Part shown: piece after piece, positions 25,813 through 35,300 of the stretch | How positions within the stretch are numbered: position 1 is the stretch's first letter | How the letters are laid out: each line of letters begins with the position of its first letter | Source of the DNA: Bacteroidales bacterium | GTDB lineage: Bacteria; Bacteroidota; Bacteroidia; Bacteroidales; UBA932 | DNA: 64,000 bases | Assembly: GCA_017617035.1 (NCBI GenBank) | Contig: JAFZWV010000021.1 | Coordinates: forward strand, 1-64,000 | Direction: 5' to 3' | Translations under genes and position numbers: made by a program | The notes under the pieces: generated by a model | Database searches by the model: none | What the model was told of the DNA's origin: nothing | The model's input: the letters and a program-made list of their open reading frames with translations, nothing else

Positions 25813-28800
25813 TTAGAAGTTAAGTTTCGCTCCGAGAACAAAGGTGCGGGGGCGAGGATAGACGGTGCCGTCGATTCCGCCGAAGACCTCAGGGTCGATG
25901 CCCGAGTAACCGGAGATGGTAGCGATGTTCTGGATGGTTCCGAACACGTTGAGAGTAGCTGCGCGGTCCGCATTGAGCTTGAAGATTTCAGGGAAGGTGT
26001 AGCCTACGGTGAAGTTGTCGAGCTTGAGGAAGGAAGCATTCTCGATATAGTAGTCGGAGATATACATTGCATCCTCGAAGTTCGAATCAAGCGCGGAGTG
26101 GAGCCTGTTCGATACGAAGCCGTTCACCCAGAGGTCCTTGAACATCTCGGTGTTGGAAGCTACGTTGTTGTAGACGTAGTTGCCGAGAGCGGCGTGGGCG
26201 TTGAGGGCGAAGTTCCAGTTCTTGTAAGTGTAGCTGGCGTTGAAGCCGAAGTTGAAGTCGGCCGCCGGCTTGTGGTAGAAGTAGCGGTCGCTCTCGTTGA
26301 TTACGCCGTCGTTGTTGCGGTCGACATACTGTCCGAAGATAGGCGAGCCGTCCTCGGCGTAGACCTGCTGGTAGACGTAGAATGCGCTCATCGGATGGCC
26401 GACCTGGTGCATCTGCACCCAGTTGTCGGTACCACCGGAGATACCGCCGGTGCGAACACCGGTATTGTTCTCGTTGGAGGCGTTGAGCTTGGTGATCCTG
26501 TTCATGTTCCAAGCGACGTTGCCGCCGATGGTGAGGCTCTGCTCCTTGGTGGAGATGAGAACCTTGTTGACCTCGAGTTCAACACCCATATTGGTCATCG
26601 AAGCGATGTTGCTGTTGAGGTAGTTGGTGAGGTTCGAGAGGGCTGCAACCTGAACATATGAAAGAAGGTCCTTAGTGTCCCTCTTGTAGATATCGAGGCT
26701 GGCGGTGAACTCGTCGTTGTCCTTACCGAAGTCGATACCGATGTTGTAGGTTGTGGTGGTTTCCCACTTAAGGTCGGCGTTGTAACCGAGAGCCGTCATA
26801 GGGATAACGGTGTTGCCGCCGATCTGGTAGTAAGATCCGAGCTGGTTGGTGTAGAAGGTGGCGAAAGTGTCATAGTATCCGCCCACATCCTGCTGACCGG
26901 TCATACCCCAGGAAGCACGAAGCTTGAGGGTAGAGAGGTTCATATCCTTCGGTGCGAAGTCTTCCTTGAGCATATTCCATCCGAATGCAACTGAAGGGAA
27001 GAGACCCCACTTGTTGTTCTGGAAGCGGGAAGTACCATCCCTACGGAGAGTAGCTGTAACCATGTACTTCTCTGCGTAGGAGTAGTTGGCCCTGCCGAAG
27101 AAGGAGATGAGGAAGTACTCGCCCTTGTAGATGCTGTCGCTGATGGTGTCGCCATCGCTGAGCTTCACGGTCTTGGATGAGCTGTCGTTGTAGAAGTGCT
27201 GCCAGCTGTAACCTGCCATGAGGTCTACGAAGTGATCGTCGAAGGTCTTGTTCCAGTCGCCGTAGAACTCGATGGTGGAATTCATACGTCCGTAGGTATA
27301 GTCGGTGTGGGAACCGCTTGCGCGCTTTGCTCCGGTGCCGTCCTTATACTGGTGCTGGGTGTTGTGGTAAGACATTTCAGAGTCCTCTGCAACTTCGGTG
27401 ATACCGCCGGACTTGGCCCAGTCGATACCGAGGTTGAGGTTGAGCCTGAGGTCTTCGAAGCCATGGACTTTGTAGTCGAACTGTGCGTTACCGATGAAAC
27501 GGTTGGCAGTTGCATAGTCCTGCTGCTCTTCGAGCTGGGCTACGGGGTTGGTGGTTGCCATGGAGTTAACGTCGCCGTTGGCCATTCTCCAAACACGGTA
27601 GCCGTGGATTCCACCCTCTTCGTCGGTAGCATAGACCGGCTGGGTAGGGTCGTAACGGAGAGCTGAGCCGATGGCGCCCTGGTTTGCGTACCAGTTCTTG
27701 GCCATGGTGTACTTACCGTTGAGGTTTACGGTGAGGTGCTTGTCGAGCATGGTGGGAGCGAGGTTGACGCTCAATGTTCCACGGTCCATCTTCGATCCCT
27801 TGAGGGTACCGTTCTGGTCGGTGAAGCCGCCGGATACGCGGTACGGGAGGGAGAAGCCGCCGAGAACGAGGTTGCCGTTGACGCTGAGGTTCGCATCGAC
27901 TACCGGAGCGGCATGGTAGATAAGCTTCTGCCAGTCGGTGTTGGCGGTGCCGAGTGCGTCAAGCGCTGTTGCGGCGGTGAGGCCTCTTGCTACACGGTCC
28001 TGAAGGAGGGCACGCATTTCGTCGCCGGTCAGGACGTCCTGATACTTGGCGATGGTGTTGAGCGAAGAGGTTACGTCTACCGCTACGTGAGGGAGACCGG
28101 CTGCATGGGCAGACTTGGATCCCTTCTTGGTAGTGATGACGATAACACCGTTGGAAGCACGGCTACCGTAAATAGCGGTTGCGGATGCGTCCTTGAGAAC
28201 GGTGAAGCTCTCGATGTCTTCCGGGTTGATGGATGAAAGCGGGTCGCTCATACCGGAGATTCCGTCGTTGGACACGGGAAGGCCGTCGATGATGTAGAGA
28301 GGGTCGTTGGATGCGTTGAGGGATGCGCCGCCACGGATACGGACGGTAGCTCCCGAGCCCGGCATACCGGAACCCGAGGTGACGACGACACCTGCGCTCT
28401 TACCTCTGAGGAGGTCGGCGGGAGTCGTAATCACACCCTTGTTGATTTCATCTGCCTTCACAGTCGCTACGCTACCGGTGAGGTCGGTCTTCTTGACCGT
28501 ACCGTAACCGATAACCACGACATCTTCCAGGTACTCTGTGTCTTCCCTGAGGAGGATAGTGGCCGGTACTTCGCTAGCCTTGAATGACTGCGCTGCGTAA
28601 CCGATGCAACTGATTTCGATGATGGCGTTTGCATCCTTCACCTTGAGGGAGAAGGCGCCGTCAAAGTCGGTGCTGGTACCGTTGCTGGTTCCCTTCTCGA
28701 GAACCGCGGCTCCAATCACCGGACCCCAGTCGTCAACCACTGTACCCTTAACCACGTATCCGCCCTGGGCGAATGCAATGGAGCCTGCTACTAGGAGCAA

Positions 28801-28827
28801 GGCTGCTAAGGTTAGCAATTTTTTCAT
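25813..28827 (-). CDS. susC: SusC-like TonB-dependent outer-membrane transporter
   Basis: A 1004-residue outer-membrane importer of maltooligosaccharides. It has a signal peptide (about 1-20), an N-terminal carboxypeptidase-regulatory-like beta domain (about 22-100), the VVVIGYGTVKKTDLTGSV segment preceding the plug, the plug domain with RIRGGASLNASNDPLYIIDG, and a 22-stranded barrel ending in ...FVLGAKLNF with the usual C-terminal Phe. First gene after the promoter box at 28894-28901. Its partner susD follows 14 nt later. Confidence 0.97.
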   Translation of the reverse strand: MKKLLTLAALLLVAGSIAFAQGGYVVKGTVVDDWGPVIGAAVLEKGTSNGTSTDFDGAFSLKVKDANAIIEISCIGYAAQSFKASEVPATILLREDTEYLEDVVVIGYGTVKKTDLTGSVATVKADEINKGVITTPADLLRGKSAGVVVTSGSGMPGSGATVRIRGGASLNASNDPLYIIDGLPVSNDGISGMSDPLSSINPEDIESFTVLKDASATAIYGSRASNGVIVITTKKGSKSAHAAGLPHVAVDVTSSLNTIAKYQDVLTGDEMRALLQDRVARGLTAATALDALGTANTDWQKLIYHAAPVVDANLSVNGNLVLGGFSLPYRVSGGFTDQNGTLKGSKMDRGTLSVNLAPTMLDKHLTVNLNGKYTMAKNWYANQGAIGSALRYDPTQPVYATDEEGGIHGYRVWRMANGDVNSMATTNPVAQLEEQQDYATANRFIGNAQFDYKVHGFEDLRLNLNLGIDWAKSGGITEVAEDSEMSYHNTQHQYKDGTGAKRASGSHTDYTYGRMNSTIEFYGDWNKTFDDHFVDLMAGYSWQHFYNDSSSKTVKLSDGDTISDSIYKGEYFLISFFGRANYSYAEKYMVTATLRRDGTSRFQNNKWGLFPSVAFGWNMLKEDFAPKDMNLSTLKLRASWGMTGQQDVGGYYDTFATFYTNQLGSYYQIGGNTVIPMTALGYNADLKWETTTTYNIGIDFGKDNDEFTASLDIYKRDTKDLLSYVQVAALSNLTNYLNSNIASMTNMGVELEVNKVLISTKEQSLTIGGNVAWNMNRITKLNASNENNTGVRTGGISGGTDNWVQMHQVGHPMSAFYVYQQVYAEDGSPIFGQYVDRNNDGVINESDRYFYHKPAADFNFGFNASYTYKNWNFALNAHAALGNYVYNNVASNTEMFKDLWVNGFVSNRLHSALDSNFEDAMYISDYYIENASFLKLDNFTVGYTFPEIFKLNADRAATLNVFGTIQNIATISGYSGIDPEVFGGIDGTVYPRPRTFVLGAKLNF

Positions 28828-28893
28828 AAAAGGTTGGTTGTTGTTTGGTTATTTGGTTTTGTATACAGTTTTCGTGTTTTTCGTATAAGCTCC

Positions 28894-28901
28894 CAAAGAT
28901 A
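28894..28901 (-). promoter_or_regulatory. Promoter -7 box of the susC operon
   Basis: Minus-strand TATCTTTG, 66 nt upstream of susC, inside the short gap after the BIG2 lipoprotein gene. It gives the operon its own start. Confidence 0.5.
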
Positions 28902-28920
28902 CGAAATATTTCGAAATGTT

Positions 28921-30240
28921 TTATTCCACCGCGACGGGGCGGACGTTGGCTCCGTAGTAGCGGTCTGCGCCCGTGGTAATCATGATGTCGCGGATCTGGG
29001 ACTTGATAATCAGCTGATAAGCCTTCTTGTTGTTGTCGGGGTTGAGCGACGCGGTCCAGAATTCGCCGTATTCGCCGCTATGGACAGAGCCCCCGCCATG
29101 GCCATAACGATAACCGCCGGCCGGGAAGAAGAGGACTCCGCCGTTGAGTTTGCTGGTCATGACGATTCCGTAGACGCCGTTGTAGCGCGTCCATTTCATG
29201 TCGGAGTTGTTCATGAGCGCGGTCATTTCTTCGACCGTGGGCATGCGCCATGCGGAGCCAAGCTTGACCGAGGCCGCATCGTCGGCAGGGAGGAGCGTGA
29301 CGAGGCCGTCGACAGTGCCGTCGCCGGATCTGGTGCAGTACTTGGTCATGCGGTCGTAGGACGCGCGGAAAGCGTAGGACTCCCAGACGTAGTTGTCCTT
29401 GGTCGCTGTCTCGCCCCACGCGAAGAAGTCGCCGAACTCCTCGGGCTTAGTCGCGCCGACATTCCAGCCGCGCCATTTCACGCTAAGGCCCATGTCGACC
29501 GTCTCTTTTAAAGCGGGCAGCTCGGCCGTGGTGAAAGACTGGACCTCGCTGAAGTAGTAGACACCGTCGATGTCGGTCGCGGCCACGAAACAGTAGCGCG
29601 TTCCGACCGCGAGCTGCTGCACCAGCACGGAGAACTCGCCGCCGGGCGTGGCCATGGTCTTGGATATCGAGTTCTTGCCGTCTTTCTTGATGGCTTCGGC
29701 CGTCGGGGTTTCGTTGGTCTCGAGGTAGTAGAATACCGCGCTTACGTAGTTGGCGTCCGTACCTTGTACATTGATGACACCGTTAAGGGTCACGCTCGAG
29801 AAGGCTATGTCGGAGATGGAGATATTACTGAAGTTTACGTTGAAGGCTTTGATGACGGTTACTTTGCAAACGACGCTCTTCTCACCGCACTCCATTTTTA
29901 TGCTTGCCTGGCCTTCTTTTATTGCGGTTACTTTTCCGCTAATATCGACTTCGGCGACATCAGGGTCGTCGGTGGAGAACATGATAGGGTTTGTTTCGAG
30001 AGCCGCCTCCGGAGTGACTACCGGGGAGAGGGTGTATTCCTGCCCAACTTCGAGTTCGAGGTTTTCGGGGTCTATAGTGATGCTTTCAACCTTGATTGGT
30101 TCCGGTTTTGGTTCCGGTGGGGTCACCTGGGTGGTATCTTTCTGATCCTGTTTCCCGGGATCGTCCGGTATTTGGGTCTCATCACATCCCGCAGCCACCA
30201 TTGCCGCTATTGCCAGCATAGCTAAGAGCGTTTTTTTCAT
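28921..30240 (-). CDS. Lipoprotein with BIG2 and fibronectin-like domains and a FISUMP-like C-terminus
   Basis: A 439-residue predicted lipoprotein (AAGCDE lipobox). Residues about 50-130 form a bacterial Ig-like BIG2 domain (LELEVGQEYTLSPVV). Residues about 135-235 look like a fibronectin-type sandwich, and residues about 245-439 resemble the paralogous FISUMP/DUF1566-like domain, with AWRMPTVEEMTALMNN, FWTASLN and a final NVRPVAVE. Such proteins are common surface proteins of Bacteroidales. It is upstream of and co-oriented with susC but has its own promoter box at 30274-30281. A role in adhesion or glucan capture is inferred from position only. Confidence 0.75.
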   Translation of the reverse strand: MKKTLLAMLAIAAMVAAGCDETQIPDDPGKQDQKDTTQVTPPEPKPEPIKVESITIDPENLELEVGQEYTLSPVVTPEAALETNPIMFSTDDPDVAEVDISGKVTAIKEGQASIKMECGEKSVVCKVTVIKAFNVNFSNISISDIAFSSVTLNGVINVQGTDANYVSAVFYYLETNETPTAEAIKKDGKNSISKTMATPGGEFSVLVQQLAVGTRYCFVAATDIDGVYYFSEVQSFTTAELPALKETVDMGLSVKWRGWNVGATKPEEFGDFFAWGETATKDNYVWESYAFRASYDRMTKYCTRSGDGTVDGLVTLLPADDAASVKLGSAWRMPTVEEMTALMNNSDMKWTRYNGVYGIVMTSKLNGGVLFFPAGGYRYGHGGGSVHSGEYGEFWTASLNPDNNKKAYQLIIKSQIRDIMITTGADRYYGANVRPVAVE

Positions 30241-30273
30241 AACCTTTGGTTTATTGGTCGTTTATTAGTCACG

Positions 30274-30281
30274 CAAAGATA
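30274..30281 (-). promoter_or_regulatory. Promoter -7 box of the BIG2 lipoprotein gene
   Basis: Minus-strand TATCTTTG followed by C, 34 nt upstream of the start codon and back to back with the plus-strand box at 30315-30322. Confidence 0.5.
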
Positions 30282-30314
30282 GCAAATCCGGCCCACCTTT
30301 TTAGTAATAATTAT

Positions 30315-30322
30315 TATATTTG
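30315..30322 (+). promoter_or_regulatory. Promoter -7 box of the plus-strand arm
   Basis: TATATTTG followed by C on the plus strand, 54 nt before the small peptide gene. Only 33 nt separate it from the divergent box, so one regulator could act on both arms. Confidence 0.55.
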
Positions 30323-30375
30323 CCCGATTGCCCTTCAACGAGGGCCCACATGAAAACACTAAAAATCATATAATT

Positions 30376-30528
30376 ATGAAACAAAAAACAACCTATGAAG
30401 TTCCCGAAGTGGAGCTTGTAGATGTAAGACTTGAGGGAGCCATGCTCACTCTGTCTAATGGGGTAACCCAGGCGCCCAATGTAGAGGGTATAGCTGGTGG
30501 AGATATTTTTAATGATCCTAATTGGTGA
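30376..30528 (+). CDS. Small acidic peptide, 50 residues
   Basis: An ATG at 30376 opens a 50-residue frame with a Tyr-x-x-Pro-x-Val N-terminal pattern (TYEVPEVELVDV), then EGAMLTLSNGV and a Gly/Asp/Asn-rich tail ending NDPNW. No signal peptide or membrane segment is seen. Small proteins of this general shape recur in Bacteroidales, but I know no function for them. It is the first gene after the promoter at 30315-30322 and lies 21 nt before the fimbrillin-like gene. A longer start at 30328 lacks support. The split between an acidic leader and a Gly-containing tail recalls peptide precursors, but no modification enzyme is nearby. Confidence 0.7.
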   Translation: MKQKTTYEVPEVELVDVRLEGAMLTLSNGVTQAPNVEGIAGGDIFNDPNW

Positions 30529-30549
30529 TAATCTTAAACTATTTTTGCG

Positions 30550-31971
30550 ATGAAAAAGTACATTTTTATTACCATAGCGGCTATTTCCATTCTTGCAGTC
30601 GGATGCAAAAAAGAAGTTGCACCTATCGACGAGCCCACACCTATTGAGAATAATGTAATCGAAGAGCAGCCTATCGCTGGCGAAGATATGGTTACTTATT
30701 CGTTCACTATTGACAATAAGGATCTCAAATCGACCCTCGATAATGAAGGTCATTTCGCATGGGTAACAGGGGATCATATTGCAATCTACAATGAAACGTC
30801 TACTTCGTACGTCGACTTTGAGGTGAAGTCTGTGGATGGATCAGGCAATGCAACCATCGAGGCATCAGCCTCTCCTGGCGCAGTCTGGACCAATGCAATC
30901 TATCCCGCAGCCCGTGCCACAGGTTCGGGCAATGCCGTTGATTACACTGTAACTACTGTCTCGGGTCCTATCCTTGTAAGTAAGGTTGATGGCCAGAACC
31001 TGAATTTCAAGTATCTCGGAGCTGTTGCCAATATCCGTGTTGACGGTGTTCCCGGAACCCCGACGACTCTTACTTTCACCGCCAATTCGAACGTCTTTGG
31101 AAGTCGCACTTTCAGCTGGAGCGGAGATTCTCCCGTTCTTGGCGGATCGGGTTCTCAGGCCAGCATCACCGTGCCCTTCACCAACGCTACTATTATCTCG
31201 GTTCCTATCCCTCAGGTATCTTACACAGGTGGTTTCACCATCGCGGTCAAGAATGCCGGTGGACGCATCCTCTACAAGAAGACAACCACCAACACCTTCG
31301 ACATGTCTTCGAAGAAGCTCCTCCCGATGCCTACTCTGACATATGAGGCCCCAACAAAGTATTATGTGAAAACTGTATCCGCCTCCGGGTATTGGGATAG
31401 AGGCTGTGTCCGTATGATTCAGACTGGCGATAATACTTATAATGTGCAGATGAATTGTGATGGAGGTACGGATGTTTACATTTTCGACAATTATAATATC
31501 GGGAATGAGACCACAGGATACCTGAACAAGGGTCATGTGGACGGTGGTAATTTTTACGAAATTAGCTGGAATACCTCCACTTCTTCTGGCGGCCCCAACT
31601 ACATTTCTGGCACAAGGGATTATCCGTTCTTTCATGATGCATATCCCGTTGGCGAGCATGAAATGTCTTTGTCTGGCTCCTTCAATTCATGGTCTCACGA
31701 CGCAAATCCCTTTACTTACAATCTCAACATGAGCTGGAGTTTGGAGGGACTCACGATTGCCTCAGCCGGGACGTACACCTTTAAGATCAGGAAAAATAAT
31801 AGCGACTGGTCATATGCGGCTGGTGGAAACTCTGGTTTAGGAAGTTCTTTGTATGGTTCTTTGAAGGGTGATAACGGTGATGCCAGTATTAATCTTGCTG
31901 CCGGTACGTACAATGTGTATCTGAACGCCACATCCGATTGGTATTACAATATTATGTTCGAAAAGCAGTAG
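30550..31971 (+). CDS. Fimbrillin-like lipoprotein with a glucan-binding-like C-terminus
   Basis: A 473-residue predicted lipoprotein (LAVGCKKE lipobox). The N-terminal half (about 45-265) follows the fimbrillin/Mfa-like plan, with an FAWVTGDHIAIYNE segment, a conserved FKYLGAVANIRV, and an LYKKTTTNTFD strand before the linker. A middle beta domain (about 270-365) and a C-terminal domain (about 370-473) follow. The last contains LSGSFNSWSHDANPF and YTFKIRKNNSDWSYAAGG, resembling E-set/CBM48-type glycogen-binding modules. DNA here is AT-richer than in the operon opposite. Its place in an amylase locus suggests a surface or pilus-like glucan binder; that is inference. Confidence 0.7.
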   Translation: MKKYIFITIAAISILAVGCKKEVAPIDEPTPIENNVIEEQPIAGEDMVTYSFTIDNKDLKSTLDNEGHFAWVTGDHIAIYNETSTSYVDFEVKSVDGSGNATIEASASPGAVWTNAIYPAARATGSGNAVDYTVTTVSGPILVSKVDGQNLNFKYLGAVANIRVDGVPGTPTTLTFTANSNVFGSRTFSWSGDSPVLGGSGSQASITVPFTNATIISVPIPQVSYTGGFTIAVKNAGGRILYKKTTTNTFDMSSKKLLPMPTLTYEAPTKYYVKTVSASGYWDRGCVRMIQTGDNTYNVQMNCDGGTDVYIFDNYNIGNETTGYLNKGHVDGGNFYEISWNTSTSSGGPNYISGTRDYPFFHDAYPVGEHEMSLSGSFNSWSHDANPFTYNLNMSWSLEGLTIASAGTYTFKIRKNNSDWSYAAGGNSGLGSSLYGSLKGDNGDASINLAAGTYNVYLNATSDWYYNIMFEKQ

Positions 31972-32044
31972 TAATATCGCAAGTACATTTTACCCCCGGG
32001 CGACTCGCATGAGCCGCCCTTTTTTGTGCCGAGAGGGGGCGGAT

Positions 32045-32188
32045 TCGCGGAAGTGACGCACGTGGAGCGGGGTGAAGAGGTTGTCTGACGGGGGACAAGG
32101 TGCGGCTGGGGGCAAAATTGGGCTCAGACGCACACAAACAAACCCCACGCGCCCCTCTCGCCGCGGTTGATGTGCGTCACATCCGCGA
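32045..32188. repeat. Palindromic element copy C (RAYT-linked family)
   Basis: A 144-bp copy inside the glucan locus. The outer stem is longest here: TCGCGGA, an A-A mismatch, then GTGACGCAC, pairing with GTGCGTCAC and TCCGCGA (32045-32061 with 32172-32188). The central hairpin GTGCG...CGCAC (32100-32104, 32129-32133) keeps the GGGGCAAAATTG core but is more degenerate. The spacing from outer arm to hairpin is 38 nt on both sides, as in the other copies. Confidence 0.8.
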
Positions 32189-32251
32189 TCTCCCCCGCCC
32201 CAAAAAACAGCCTCAATCCCCCCTGAATTTTGATATTGTCGTCAGAATGAG

Positions 32252-32259
32252 TACTTTTG
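32252..32259 (+). promoter_or_regulatory. Promoter of the large amylase and fimbrillin genes
   Basis: TACTTTTG at -7 with TTTG at 32229-32232, 19 nt apart, a canonical Bacteroidetes pair. It lies 64 nt downstream of palindromic element C and 75 nt before the gene. Confidence 0.6.
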
Positions 32260-32334
32260 TGGTTACGCGCGCTGGAGCGAATACCGCGCATGTGCGAGAG
32301 AACCGCAGCCGCAGCGCGTAAAAGACACTAAACA

Positions 32335-35300
32335 ATGACCACAAAATCGTTCGCGATCAGGGCCCTGACAGCCCTCACGTTAGCAATTCTTATTATCCCT
32401 TCATGTAAGAAGGAACCCAAGCCCGTTACTACTCCAATGATCGAAGCCTCGGTGGAAACCCTGAGCTTCGCCGGCGACGGAGACACCAAAACTCTCGAAA
32501 TCACCGCAACCGGAGCGTGGACCAGCGGTAGCGAAGCCGGCTGGATTACCATCGACCCGGCGAGAGGCAAGGGAAATGCGACCGTGACCGTAACCGCATC
32601 TGCAAACCAAAGCAATGATACTCGCACGGGCGAGATCATCTTCGCGCTCGATAATCCGGCGGCGATCCTGACGACCGTGACCATAGTCCAGAGCGGTAAA
32701 GGCCAGGAAGATCCGGGTCCCGTGATTCCGGAGGTGGACAATTCATCGGTCGTGATCCCGAAGGCAAACTTCACGGAGGAGAGCGACTGGGGCGTGACCG
32801 GCAGCATCATGTCGCTGGGCTGGAACAAGGATGTTCCGATGCTTGGCGAGAGCGAGTATGGATGGGTGGCGGCATTCGACGTGGAGGTAAAAGATGCTGA
32901 AGAGCTCAAGTTCCGTCTCGGCGGCGAATGGGACACCAACCTCGGCACCGGAGCTGGCCAGCCGGCAATCGACACGCGCTACACCCTCGCTGAGAACGGC
33001 GGCAACATAAAGCTCGCGGCCGGCACCTACGACCTCTACATTCACCCGACCTACAGCCTCCTCTATGTGGAGACGGCGGGCGCGACCTTTGCCCATGGCG
33101 ACGCGGTCCCCGCAAGCCAGATAGGCGAGAACGTCCGCATCTACGTGCTCAACAACTCGACGTGGAACAAGCCGTACATGTACGCCTACGTCGGCTCGGG
33201 CGAGCTTCAGCCCTACGGTGAATGGCCGGGCACCTATGCAGCAGGCACGAAAAAGTATGGCGAGTATACATGGACATACTGGGAGGCCTCCGGCTTCAAC
33301 GGAGTCGGCGGCGTGAACCTGATCCTCAACAACGACGGTACCGCCCAGTACCCCGCTCCCGACGAGAAGGACCCGCTTTGGAGCGACCTCACCGTCCTCA
33401 ACACCCTCTACTTCATCTGGGACGGCACCAAGGTCACCCAGGTCGAAGACCCCGCCAACCCCGGCGTCACCGGCAAGGGCATCGAGCCCATCGAGATGAA
33501 GTTCGGCTCAAGCAGCTGGACTGTTATCGGCACGTTCGGCCAGACGAACTGGGACTACGACTTCCCCATGGACACTGAAGGTTACTGGGAGGTCGCGCGC
33601 GAGGTGAGCATAGCCGCCGGCGAGCAGTTCAAGTTCCGCCAGAACCGCAAGTGGGACACCAACCTCGGCTGCGGAGAATTCAGCGAGACGGGCTCCAACA
33701 ACGTTACTATCGGCAGCAAGATTAACCTCGACTGGGGCGCGGGCAACATGTCCGTCGCCAAGTCGGGCAGCTACGATATCTACCTCTCGGTCGAGAGGAA
33801 AACGGCCTACGTGCTCAACGCTGGCTCGGCATGGACCCATGAATCCGACGGTAAGCCGGACTACGAGGTAGGCGGCGTCTACAACCCGACCATCGCTGCG
33901 GCCGACAAGCACTCGGGCCTTACCTACCAGGTCAACGTCTTCAGCTTCAAGGACTCCGACGGCGACGGCTATGGCGACCTCAACGGCCTCACCCAAAGCC
34001 TCGACTACTTCGACGCACTTGGCGTGACGGCCCTCTGGCTCTCGCCTATCCAGCCCGCCCAGAGTTACCATGGCTACGATGTGACTGACTATGAGGCCAT
34101 AAACAAGAAGTTCGGTACGGAAGCCGACTTCCAGAACCTCATCAAGGAGGCCCATAAGCACAACATCCGTATCTACATGGACTACGTCATGAACCACTCC
34201 GGTGACCAGAATAAGTGGTTCCTCGACGTGAAGGAAAAGGGAACCAAGAGCGAATACTGGGATTACTACTCCCTGTCGAAGGACCCGGCAGCCGATGTTG
34301 CCGCAGGCCGCATCGCTCAGGTTCCGTCCAGCTTCGGCTACAACGGCTACAAGTGGTTCCCCGTCAACATCGGTGGCAAGGGCGAGCATCGCTACAAGAT
34401 CGATCTCGACTGGACCAACGCTTCCGCGCCTACGATGACGGTTACCGAGACAACTGCCGCCGTGACCACTTCCGGAACTTACAACAACCCGGCGCGCTAC
34501 CTCTACTGGGGCGACGGAACTTATACTCAGTTCGTCGATGCCGGAACCAACAAGTATACGCTTACTCTGAACTATAACAGCTCCTGGGGCTGCCTCGTCC
34601 GCACGACCAACAAAGATGTTTGGACAGACAAGACCAAGTGGGGCTTCAACTCCACGGCCGACCAGATGAAACTTGGTGTGGCCCATATCCTCTACTCCGA
34701 CGATGACCCGAATAAGGTCCAGACTATCGTAATGCCCGGCGGAGAGATTTACTACTACTATTCCGAATTCGGAACCGGCGTGTTCGCCGACTTCAACTAC
34801 GGCCCCGCATCGAGCTGCCAGAATTCCGCAGCGTTCAAGGCCATCATGGTCGGCGTGGAGAAGTGGCTGAAGATGGGTGTCGACGGATTCCGCCTCGATG
34901 CGGTCAAGCACATCTATGCCGACGAAAACGGCCCCGAAAACAAGGTCTTCTGGGGTAAGTTCTACGATGCAGCGAACGCCATCTACAAGGCTAATGCTTC
35001 GGCGCGCGCCGACCTCGCCGGCTCGGGCGACTCCGATATCTTTATGGTCGGAGAGGTCCTCAGCGGCGACGGCGAATGCACCCCGTTCTACAGCGGCCTG
35101 CCTGCCCTGTTCGAGTTCCAGTTCTGGTGGGATGTCCGTAACTGTCTCAACTCTGAGAATATCTACGGCGCCGGCTACAGCCAGACCCTCCCGGGATCCC
35201 TCAGCTATCGCTGGAATGGCCATAGGGAAGTACGCAGCAATGCCATAGCCACCCCGAAACTCGCCAACCACGACGAAGACAGGACTGCCTCTTCGCTCGG

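Noticed and set aside
32045-32188. Element C as an integron attC site
   Set aside because: It has paired arms and a central hairpin but no core site of the RYYYAAC type, and no integrase gene is near.
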